From: a bacterium UBP17_UBA6191 | Lineage (GTDB): Bacteria; Muiribacteriota; UBA6191 | Assembly: GCA_002422125.1 (NCBI GenBank) | Contig: DITF01000169.1 | Location: 1 to 9,405, forward strand | Direction of reading: 5' to 3' | Length of the DNA stretch: 9,405 nucleotides | In this document: one piece after another, positions 1 to 5,455 of the stretch | Numbering within the stretch: position 1 is the stretch's first letter | Layout of the letters: every line of letters starts with the position of its first letter | The notes under the pieces: model-generated | The model's database searches: none | What the model was told of the DNA's origin: nothing | Seen by the model: only the letters and a program-made list of their open reading frames with translations | Program-made: the position numbers and the translations under genes

Positions 1-76
1 TGATATATGAATTTGCTGATTCTCCACCGACAGTGGCATCAATCAAAACTTCATATTCTGGTAGCTCAGATGACAT
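1..76 (-). CDS. N-terminal fragment of a DnaT_2-like head-completion/neck protein (cut by window edge)
   Basis: An ATG at 76-74 opens a frame that runs off the left edge after 25 codons. It begins MSSELPEYEVLIDATVGG and continues ESANSYI. The run of a short beta strand, a Gly-rich turn and then ANSYI resembles the N-terminus of the phage family labelled 'putative DnaT-like ssDNA-binding protein' (DnaT_2), which normally follows the major capsid gene and is thought to serve at the head-tail joint rather than in replication. A Shine-Dalgarno-like GAGAGG lies 7 bases upstream, inside the end of the glycosyltransferase gene, which it overlaps by 11 bases. Position, ribosome site and motif all support a real gene, but only 25 residues are visible, so the family call is tentative. 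Confidence 0.6.
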   Translation of the reverse strand, partial: MSSELPEYEVLIDATVGGESANSYI

Positions 77-941
77 TCGGCATCCTCTCCAGCATGAATT
101 GAGCTGCGCTTCCGTCTAAAAACTCATTTCTTTCCCAACTGGTGTGAGAGTAGCGTTCATAGAAATTTGATACTGCTTCACTGTCTGGAACGATTGGAGA
201 GTCAATTTGGCTCAAATCAGTATTCACGATTCTGGAATATGCGCTTACTCCGGTCACAAAGGCCGGAACCCCTAAGCGAATGGCATCCAAACAGGAGTTG
301 GAATTAACCGTCACCAAAGCCCAAGAACCCATCAACGCTTCATCAATTCCAACCTCGGAAGGCATGCCCTCATCAGCCCCCACCTTCCAATGAATCGCTT
401 GCTGATAATGTGGATGAGGCCGGAATATAACCTTTCTTTTTGTATGTTCCCGGATTTGGGCTATCTCAAATGCAACCCGCTCCTTCATCTGTGTATCAGA
501 CAACCCGTGAAATGCATCCCCTGGCACTTGTCCACAGTACAAAATATAGCCTTCCACTGGCCTTTTCTTCTTAATTGGCCGCAACAGCAGCCAGCTATAT
601 TTTATAGACCGATTTGCCCCTTCCGGGATCGTGTCAGGCAACCACCCGTAACTACCCCAACCCATGTACCATGAACGCATGATCGGACTATGGGAAGGCT
701 GGAGTGGTGAATAATCCAAAAGAAGAACCGGAACCTTGCGCCTTGAGTAATAACTCAAAATCCTACGATTGCATTCAGGCTTTTGGCCAAGCAATGCAAC
801 TGTATCAAACTGCTCTTTGTCAGACTCATGGAAAAAGTTTGGACGACGAAAAATCGCCTCATGTCCCAGCTTTCTGAGCCCAACTGACAGATCGGTGATT
901 GGGGATTTAGAATCCTCCCTGGCGTAGATCCCGATTCGCAC
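66..941 (-). CDS. GT-B-like glycosyltransferase / capsule-polysaccharide-type protein
   Basis: The product has 291 residues. The N-terminal half starts with a Rossmann-like strand (MRIGIYARED) and continues with FDTVALLG and VPVLLLDYSP at about 45-80. The C-terminal half has RPHP at 174-177, then SWALVTVNSNSCLDAIRLGVP at about 206-226. An RPHP motif followed by a serine-rich loop and a '.DAI.LGVP' helix is the nucleotide-sugar site pattern of GT-B glycosyltransferases of the capsule synthesis (KpsS/KpsC-like) type. It probably transfers a sugar, but donor and acceptor cannot be read from the sequence. The start is GTG at 941-939, with AAGGTG just upstream inside the capsid gene. The capsid stop and this start share one base (TAGTG), so translation is probably coupled to the coat protein. 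A sugar transferase wedged between coat and neck genes is unusual. No signal peptide or membrane segment is visible. Confidence 0.75.
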   Translation of the reverse strand: MRIGIYAREDSKSPITDLSVGLRKLGHEAIFRRPNFFHESDKEQFDTVALLGQKPECNRRILSYYSRRKVPVLLLDYSPLQPSHSPIMRSWYMGWGSYGWLPDTIPEGANRSIKYSWLLLRPIKKKRPVEGYILYCGQVPGDAFHGLSDTQMKERVAFEIAQIREHTKRKVIFRPHPHYQQAIHWKVGADEGMPSEVGIDEALMGSWALVTVNSNSCLDAIRLGVPAFVTGVSAYSRIVNTDLSQIDSPIVPDSEAVSNFYERYSHTSWERNEFLDGSAAQFMLERMPNVI

Positions 942-1924
942 TACTGCACCTTGATTCTGACCCCGCCCAGGGACTTGATATCAGATAAAACCTTAATCCA
1001 GTTTGACCCCGTACCCAAAGTTGCATTACTGGGGTTCACTCCACCGTTTTGGGTATCCCAACGCATGCCCTTAACACTGATGTTATAGGCATACTCTGCC
1101 TGATATCGGTACATCAGATTGGCAAGCCCAGTAACCATATCAAAAGCAACGGTTTCCTGCTCAGACTCAACAACATCAATAGCACCTTCGGTCAACCCAA
1201 GAATGTTATATGTGTCGGTATGTGAGCCATTGGCATCGTGAAGCGCCGGTGAGTCCATTACAAGCGTGGGCTTACCAAATGTAGCTACAGTGCCCGAATA
1301 AATCACGGCACCGGCGACTTCAAAAATCTTATCCCCAATGGCCTGCTTGACCAAGTCGTAATAGGGCTTGCTATGCATAACAAATGCCGCGATCCGGGAA
1401 GCCTGATCACCAAGCTTTGAAATGCCACTGACCAGATGGGTGTGGGTCGATGTTTTTATGGTTTCGGCTGTGGCATCAAAATTTAAATCAGATTGGCCAG
1501 AAATCGCGGATTCAATCGCTAGAATCGCGGTATTTATCATGTCCTGAAGTTTGGCTTCTCCATACATTTGGCCCAAAAAAAAGGAAAACTCCAGGGGATC
1601 TTTGGCGATTTTTTTCCATGCATCCAGGGTGCTGGATACTGGTCCCGCTGTACGATTAAGCTTCACACCTACGAGTTCATCTTGCTCTAGGATTTTGTCA
1701 GTCAGAGGATCGATATTTGTGATATCTCGTCGAGTAATCATATCCGCAATTTTTTTGAAAATTGATTCTCGATTAAAGTTTGCCGGAATTACGCGACTGC
1801 TGAGCCTGATTGTATTGGCCGAATTCCCGTTAAATGCCTTAATTACCTGCTGGATGCGATCAAACATCCCTCCAAAATACTGCTCTTCATAGAGCTTAAA
1901 ATCTGATGCTAAACTTCCTGGCAT
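941..1924 (-). CDS. Major capsid protein (HK97-fold, possibly gp13-like family)
   Basis: The product has 327 residues, a usual coat-protein length. Residues 109-145 (starting DPLEFSFFLGQMYGEAKLQD) form a long helical stretch. Residues 175-235 hold a segment reading SRIAAFVMHSKPYYDLVKQA and then GKPTLVMDSPALHD. The pattern of 'hydrophobic-MHS..Y.DL' followed by 'G.P.LVMDSP' is common in the P and A domains of HK97-fold coat proteins, including the group called major capsid protein 13-like. It assembles the icosahedral head shell on the scaffold encoded just upstream. No N-terminal delta domain or fused protease is evident. The ATG at 1924 has an almost ideal AAGGAG 5 bases upstream and starts 2 bases after the scaffold stop, so the two are co-translated. 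The gene order portal-MuF-scaffold-coat supports the call strongly; the exact family is less certain. Confidence 0.85.
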   Translation of the reverse strand: MPGSLASDFKLYEEQYFGGMFDRIQQVIKAFNGNSANTIRLSSRVIPANFNRESIFKKIADMITRRDITNIDPLTDKILEQDELVGVKLNRTAGPVSSTLDAWKKIAKDPLEFSFFLGQMYGEAKLQDMINTAILAIESAISGQSDLNFDATAETIKTSTHTHLVSGISKLGDQASRIAAFVMHSKPYYDLVKQAIGDKIFEVAGAVIYSGTVATFGKPTLVMDSPALHDANGSHTDTYNILGLTEGAIDVVESEQETVAFDMVTGLANLMYRYQAEYAYNISVKGMRWDTQNGGVNPSNATLGTGSNWIKVLSDIKSLGGVRIKVQ

Positions 1925-1926
1925 AA

Positions 1927-2625
1927 TTACTCCTTAGATAATTTTGTGAATGCGTCAAACCCGTGTTCCGCAATAAAAGAGACCTTGTCCTTTTCTGTTT
2001 TTAATTCTTTGGCACTATTCGTACCTGCCCCGCTGTGATGAGACGGGGCCCCTGTGCCGGACTTCTCCTGTGCATAAAATGCATGAGCAAGATCCGGGTC
2101 TTTTTTCCACTCCTGGAGCAATTCAACAGGCTGCATGACGCTACCTTTTGCATCTTTGATGCGAGGGTTGCCATTCTCGTCTACAACCACAACCTTCATC
2201 TGTCCCGACTCATCCTCAACAACCTTTAGATTGTCTTTGATTAATTTGGCCAGAATCTTCTGGTTTCCCTTGGTTTCCCCAATAGCCGCTGAAATTTCAG
2301 ATTCAAGCACTTTGGAATGCAGCCTACCCTTTGTTTCAGTCAACTTATTCTTTTGCTCTTCCAGCTCTTTGAGTGCAGCCTGTAGTTGCGCTGATGGGTC
2401 TGTGTCCCCGGGCTTCTGAATCTTTTTGGAAAGCTCATCCACCTTGGACTTCAAGTCTTTGGCCGCCTGGCGTTCTTTCTGCAAAGTGGCCTGTAGTTTT
2501 TCCACATCCTCTTTGGATTCTACGCCGTCAACATCAAGCACAAAACCGCCCTCAACTTCTTTGTAAAGACTGCGAAGGGATTCAGCAACATCGTTCAGGG
2601 ATTTAATTTTGAAAGGAAGTGACAC
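1927..2625 (-). CDS. Capsid scaffolding protein (GP20-like)
   Basis: The product has 232 residues and is highly charged. The N-terminal motif, LRSLYKEVEGGFVLDVDGVE at 18-37, is typical of phage scaffold (minor structural GP20-like) proteins. It is followed by a long heptad-rich coiled coil from about 38 to 105 (for example LQATLQKERQAAKDLKSKVD). A variable middle leads to a basic C-terminal helix (FIAEHGFDAFTKLSKE) of the kind that contacts the coat protein. It acts in procapsid assembly and then leaves or is removed. The start is GTG at 2625-2623, set by a strong GGAGGA 5 bases upstream; there is no nearby ATG. It is the first large gene of its own transcription unit, downstream of a TTGACA promoter and a 138-base repeat-bearing leader, and directly precedes the coat gene. 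Confidence 0.85.
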   Translation of the reverse strand: MSLPFKIKSLNDVAESLRSLYKEVEGGFVLDVDGVESKEDVEKLQATLQKERQAAKDLKSKVDELSKKIQKPGDTDPSAQLQAALKELEEQKNKLTETKGRLHSKVLESEISAAIGETKGNQKILAKLIKDNLKVVEDESGQMKVVVVDENGNPRIKDAKGSVMQPVELLQEWKKDPDLAHAFYAQEKSGTGAPSHHSGAGTNSAKELKTEKDKVSFIAEHGFDAFTKLSKE

Positions 2626-2626
2626 T

Positions 2627-2758
2627 CTATTCCTCCAGAAAGTTAGGGGGTTTAGGCATCACGCCAAGGGACATGGCCCTGGTTCCTTTTCGGGCATCAC
2701 GCCCCGGAAAGTCGGCATCACGCCTGTAACCGCAAGACCGTTCCCGGCCGTACTGCAT
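2627..2758 (-). CDS. Candidate 43-residue leader peptide upstream of the scaffold gene
   Basis: An ATG at 2758-2756, about 5 bases after the predicted transcript start, opens 43 codons that end with TAG at 2629-2627, one base before the scaffold GTG. The peptide starts MQYGRERSCGYRRDADF and ends LGVMPKPPNFLEE. It is rich in Arg, Gly and Pro and reads through all of the GTGAT repeats after its own start codon. The scaffold ribosome site overlaps its last codons (CTG GAG GAA), so translation of this frame would unavoidably affect scaffold initiation. There is no Shine-Dalgarno site of its own; translation would have to be near-leaderless. I do not recognise the peptide. The open frame may be a by-product of a structured, G+C-rich leader that has no other reason to contain stops. 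It may equally be a real leader peptide. Confidence 0.3.
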   Translation of the reverse strand: MQYGRERSCGYRRDADFPGRDARKGTRAMSLGVMPKPPNFLEE

Positions 2759-2764
2759 CACGCA
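2655..2764 (-). repeat. Four GGC-GTGAT-GCC elements in the scaffold mRNA leader
   Basis: Read on the minus strand, the 11-base element GGCGTGATGCC occurs exactly at 2724-2714, 2703-2693 and 2665-2655. A fourth copy, TGCGTGATGCA, lies at 2764-2754. The arms can pair (GGC with GCC), and in the fourth copy both arms change together (TGC with GCA) while the centre GTGAT stays fixed. This is what conserved small hairpins or a dyad protein-binding site would show. The copy at 2703-2693 can extend its stem by one more G-C pair. Centre-to-centre distances are 40, 21 and 38 bases. I saw no full copy elsewhere in the window. All four lie within the predicted untranslated leader of scaffold and coat. 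Confidence 0.75.
2664..2682 (-). other. Leader hairpin between repeat copies
   Basis: In the minus-strand RNA, CCAGGG (2682-2677) can pair with CCCTTGG (2670-2664) around a six-base loop with one bulged base. It overlaps the last repeat copy by two bases, so the hairpin and that repeat's own stem compete at their edge. No U-run follows, so it is not an intrinsic terminator. It strengthens the impression that this leader folds. Confidence 0.4.
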
Positions 2765-2769
2765 CACAC

Positions 2770-2798
2770 ATTATGTTACAATTTCTGAAATGTGTCAA
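2770..2798 (-). promoter_or_regulatory. Sigma70-like promoter of the scaffold-capsid unit
   Basis: On the minus strand, a perfect TTGACA (2798-2793) is followed by a 17-base spacer and CATAAT (2775-2770), one mismatch from TATAAT. The predicted start of transcription is near 2763, at the first leader repeat. The -35 box and adjoining bases (16 in all, 2801-2786) are identical to those upstream of the terminase unit. The nearest downstream large gene is the scaffold gene. Confidence 0.75.
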
Positions 2799-2801
2799 TT
2801 A
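2786..2801. repeat. 16-base promoter repeat, copy 2
   Basis: TGAAATGTGTCAATTA on the plus strand is identical to 9150-9165. It covers the -35 box and the upstream part of the spacer of the scaffold promoter. The identity ends exactly where the spacer and -10 sequences of the two promoters diverge. Confidence 0.9.
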
Positions 2802-2881
2802 CTGCAAATGGTAAGAGGCAGAAAAAAGAATCTCCTCGCTTATGTGTTCGCTTCTCGGTGGCATGTTTATTATTGCCTGGC

Positions 2882-2928
2882 CTCTCATGTAGTTTATGCC
2901 AAACAATACAATAGGGTTTACATGAGAG
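2882..2928. repeat. 10-base perfect inverted repeat, 27-base spacer
   Basis: CTCTCATGTA (2882-2891) is the exact reverse complement of TACATGAGAG (2919-2928). The right arm contains the ATG (2922-2924) of the plus-strand 50-codon frame, and the loop holds its weak AGGG ribosome site. In RNA from this strand the stem would hide the start codon; in DNA it could be an operator. No U-run follows on either strand, so a terminator is unlikely. Confidence 0.6.
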
Positions 2929-3074
2929 AAGGTGGCATTAAGGAAAATTCTGAAATTTTGTGCTGCAAATGCGATCCATCAGGCAAAATCCAGCCATGGT
3001 TTATTCAGGAGCTAAAACAACGGGGATGGGGTGAATGGATTGAATGGATTAGGGAGAGGGAACCGTTTAGATAA
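2922..3074 (+). CDS. Possible small plus-strand protein of unknown function (50 aa)
   Basis: This frame runs against all neighbouring genes. From the ATG at 2922 it gives 50 residues beginning MREGGIKENSEIL, followed by CCKC at about 14-17 and a Trp-rich, charged helix-like end (WGEWIEWIREREPF). The frame is open back to 2790, but the added 44 residues look unlike a folded protein, so the inner ATG is preferred; AGGG lies 5 bases before it. It ends tail-to-tail with the acidic gene, overlapping 8 bases. A perfect 9-base tandem repeat (TGAATGGAT at 3032-3049) encodes the EWIEWI part. A TATTAT at 2868-2873 could be a -10 box but has no good -35. I do not recognise the product. It could be a moron gene with its own control, or an open frame arising by chance. 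Confidence 0.35.
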   Translation: MREGGIKENSEILCCKCDPSGKIQPWFIQELKQRGWGEWIEWIREREPFR

Positions 3075-3453
3075 GAATCAAATCGTCAGGGTTCTTCTCG
3101 TTATGCTCATCGACCCAGCTAAAGTCTGGCTCAAAGGATTTAACATCTTCCTTGGTCAACGGGCCCCGCTCACCAGCCAGAATGCTTTTTAGCAGATGAA
3201 TGGCCGCCTGTGTACGAGATGAATCAAAGCTGTAGCGAGATAAATCTAAAGACTCGGGCCAAGGATCTGGCCAGGGTTCTCGCGACGGTAGTTTCACTGG
3301 CTGATTTGTACGCTCAGCCTCTAAATACGCTTCATGGCGAATACGCTCTCGCTCGTCGATGTAATCCTCAATGAACTTTTTTTCATACTCCCGATGAAGC
3401 ATCTCAAGCTCTTTGTAATCGCCGCCGTCTTCATTATCATCTTCACTCATCAT
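3067..3453 (-). CDS. Small acidic protein downstream of the MuF fusion, function unknown
   Basis: The product has about 128 residues. The N-terminus is strongly acidic (SEDDNEDGGDYKELE), then comes a charged helical stretch to about residue 50, a proline/tryptophan turn (EPWPDPWPESLDL), and an amphipathic C-terminal part ending NPDDLILI. No Cys, no signal peptide and no membrane segment are seen. AAGGGAG lies just upstream of two consecutive ATGs (3453 and 3450); either may be used, while the TTG at 3456 is too close to that site. It overlaps the 3' end of the MuF fusion by 11 bases or fewer, so translation is coupled. An immediate downstream partner of a MuF protein with an enzyme-like tail could be its immunity protein or a co-packaged head protein, but no motif proves either. 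It is the last gene of the upstream unit; no terminator was found after it. Confidence 0.65.
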   Translation of the reverse strand: MMSEDDNEDGGDYKELEMLHREYEKKFIEDYIDERERIRHEAYLEAERTNQPVKLPSREPWPDPWPESLDLSRYSFDSSRTQAAIHLLKSILAGERGPLTKEDVKSFEPDFSWVDEHNEKNPDDLILI

Positions 3454-5455
3454 CAATCTCCCTTAACTTCAATAATAACTCTCTTGCCGAGTTTGGGGCA
3501 AATCTTTGGGCCAGTTTCCAATCCAGGCTGTTTTCTCCTCTGGAGAGAGCATTGAACAAATTGGCAAAGTTTTCTGTGAACCGGGCGGGCGGTCTCGTTT
3601 TGTAATAACTGTCCTTATGCCCCCATCCGACCTTGTTTAGAGTTGTAGAGCCAAGCAGATCGGCCAAGTTGATGTACCCCTGCAATCGCCCTTCAGCCCG
3701 ATACTTATTGCTCAGAACTCCCAGCAAATAGCGGTAGTCTTCTACATCATGCAAATACAAAGCCCTGTAGCCCATGCGTGAAGATTTTTCATCCTCAGAT
3801 AAGGCATCCCACAGTATCTTACCCAGGGACTCCCTATCACCAAGAGAACGGGAGATAAATTCAATAATTGGCTTCTCTTTTGCCGTGCCAACTGAATCAA
3901 AGACCCTTCTTTCCATCTTCTCTCTAACTAAATCATCTAAGTCATTAAATGAGGATTTTGGCGCGATTAACTCCGCTATTGGATCGGCCTTCTTCTGCTC
4001 GGAAACGATCTTCTCAGCGTCTAAAAGCACTGCCTTCTTATATTCATCTGTTGAAGAGATAAAGTTGTTAAGCTTGCCAGTTCGTCGCTGCCCTAACTGC
4101 TTGTCCACATGATGCCCATATTCATGAAGCCAGGTGTCCGATTCAGATCCCTTGGCCATATAGATGGAATCACCCCTACTAAATGATATTGAGCCACGAC
4201 CTTGTGCTCTGGTTGGCTGATCCAGTCTATCAATGGTATTTCTTACCTCCAAGGGGGCATCCTTGGGCAAAAACTTCTTGTTTAATCCGGTGGCCCATTC
4301 ATTTGTCTTTGGAGCCAAAATATTCACAGCTGGCCTTAATGGCAACTGACCAGCCATCTTGGCCTCAATCTGCTTGATGGTAAGCGGGGACCAGTCTTTT
4401 CCGACCAAATCTGAAAACTTCAATTTACCTTGGTTAAATAGCTCGTACCTTCGCTTTCCCAGATAATCAATCTGTTCAGCTTCTGTGAGCCTGGCGCGAA
4501 ACCATTCATCCTGAGTCATGTTCTTGGGTATTGGCCCGGATCTGCTCCTGTCAACTTTAAATTGAGTACTGGTTGTGCCATCACGGTGTTCAACCGTTCT
4601 CTTATCATGTACGGCCGATGGGCGGCTCCCAATTTCTTCGCCTTCTTTATCAGAAAGTTTTGTCAGTGGTACAAGTATGGACCGGCAACGAAAATGTCTG
4701 GGTCTGGGTGGAGCATCCTTTTCCTCTTTAAATCGCTTATTGTGCAAGGCTCGGCAACCCATTGTTGTGCGGCCATCAAACACAGATATCCACTTAAAGC
4801 CCATAGTGATTTCCGAAAAAGCGGCAAAAGCTTCCACCCTGGAGCGCTCCATAACTGATGCTACAGCCGTTCTGACAATAGCTCTACTGGCGTTCACTTG
4901 AAGCCCTGACCATTCTCTTAGACTTCTCTCCATGGATTGATTGGAAGAGCCCATGATCAACCCGCTAGCCAATGTCGAGCGCAACTTCTCAACAGCCTTT
5001 TCCCCTGATACCAGGTCTTTGAGAAAATAAGCCTTTGTGTCGTTGGGGTTTTTACCGCCACCAGCAAGCAATATCAAGGAATCCATATCGTAAAGCATTT
5101 TGATGGCAGGCTTTGGAAGCCTGTCAAATGTGACTCTTTGCGGCACTGCTAAAGCTGCGGCATGAGAATTCAGGGCAACTGTGGCCCAGTCATAACTTTG
5201 CTTGGCCAACACTTGAAGCTCCGGGTAAAGCTCATTCTTGTGTTTATCATAAACCTCGTAAATCATGGATTCAGCCTGGCTCAATATTCGGCGGTACCTC
5301 CCATGTGTATCGCCATCCAGAATCAACGCTATAAGCTGCTTTCTGGCCTGATTCAAATCCCAGACCAAGCTCTTTTCACTTTCAAGCTGCAATCTATCTA
5401 CCCAGAGCTGGTTCTTAAGCCATAAATCCAATAAATCGACTGGACCCTTACTCAA
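3443..5455 (-). CDS. MuF-type minor head protein with C-terminal HExxH metallopeptidase-like region
   Basis: The product has 670 residues, long for a simple MuF protein. Residues 1-180 are helical. Residues 190-265 are the MuF domain: a helix with R195, R204 and R206, then FKWISVFDGRTTMGCRALHN and PRPRHFRCRSIL, with the family's D-x-R-T, Cys (C234) and H-x-x-C (H254, C257). A linker (DEWFRARLTEAEQIDYLGKR, about 316-335) is usual in these proteins. The extra C-terminal region from about 375 has WLHEYGHHVD, giving a zincin HExxH at H444-H448, and FTENFANLFNAL, where E628 could be the third zinc ligand or family glutamate. MuF proteins bind the portal inside the head, and in some temperate phages carry polymorphic toxin tails. 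The start is TTG at 5455-5453, overlapping the portal stop by 8 bases, with a GGGGG run upstream; no usable ATG lies near. Cleavage target is unknown: injected effector/toxin or maturation protease. Confidence 0.85.
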   Translation of the reverse strand: MSKGPVDLLDLWLKNQLWVDRLQLESEKSLVWDLNQARKQLIALILDGDTHGRYRRILSQAESMIYEVYDKHKNELYPELQVLAKQSYDWATVALNSHAAALAVPQRVTFDRLPKPAIKMLYDMDSLILLAGGGKNPNDTKAYFLKDLVSGEKAVEKLRSTLASGLIMGSSNQSMERSLREWSGLQVNASRAIVRTAVASVMERSRVEAFAAFSEITMGFKWISVFDGRTTMGCRALHNKRFKEEKDAPPRPRHFRCRSILVPLTKLSDKEGEEIGSRPSAVHDKRTVEHRDGTTSTQFKVDRSRSGPIPKNMTQDEWFRARLTEAEQIDYLGKRRYELFNQGKLKFSDLVGKDWSPLTIKQIEAKMAGQLPLRPAVNILAPKTNEWATGLNKKFLPKDAPLEVRNTIDRLDQPTRAQGRGSISFSRGDSIYMAKGSESDTWLHEYGHHVDKQLGQRRTGKLNNFISSTDEYKKAVLLDAEKIVSEQKKADPIAELIAPKSSFNDLDDLVREKMERRVFDSVGTAKEKPIIEFISRSLGDRESLGKILWDALSEDEKSSRMGYRALYLHDVEDYRYLLGVLSNKYRAEGRLQGYINLADLLGSTTLNKVGWGHKDSYYKTRPPARFTENFANLFNALSRGENSLDWKLAQRFAPNSARELLLKLREIDDE

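Noticed and set aside
1551..1892. 113-codon plus-strand frame
   Set aside because: Antisense to the major capsid gene; Ser-rich, low-complexity-like product, no ribosome site.
2655..2764. CRISPR-like array
   Set aside because: The repeats are only 11 bases and spacing is uneven (21-40 bases between centres); they lie inside an mRNA leader.
2790..2921. Upstream extension of the plus-strand 50-codon frame
   Set aside because: Begins inside the scaffold promoter and adds a sequence unlike a folded protein; the ATG at 2922 has a better, though weak, ribosome site.
2882..2928. Intrinsic terminator for the upstream head unit
   Set aside because: The stem is separated by a 27-base loop and is not followed by a T-run on either strand.
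4577..4588. Extra copy of the leader repeat (GCCATCACGG) inside the MuF gene
   Set aside because: Only the centre matches; the arms do not fit the GGC/GCC pattern, so it is likely coincidence.
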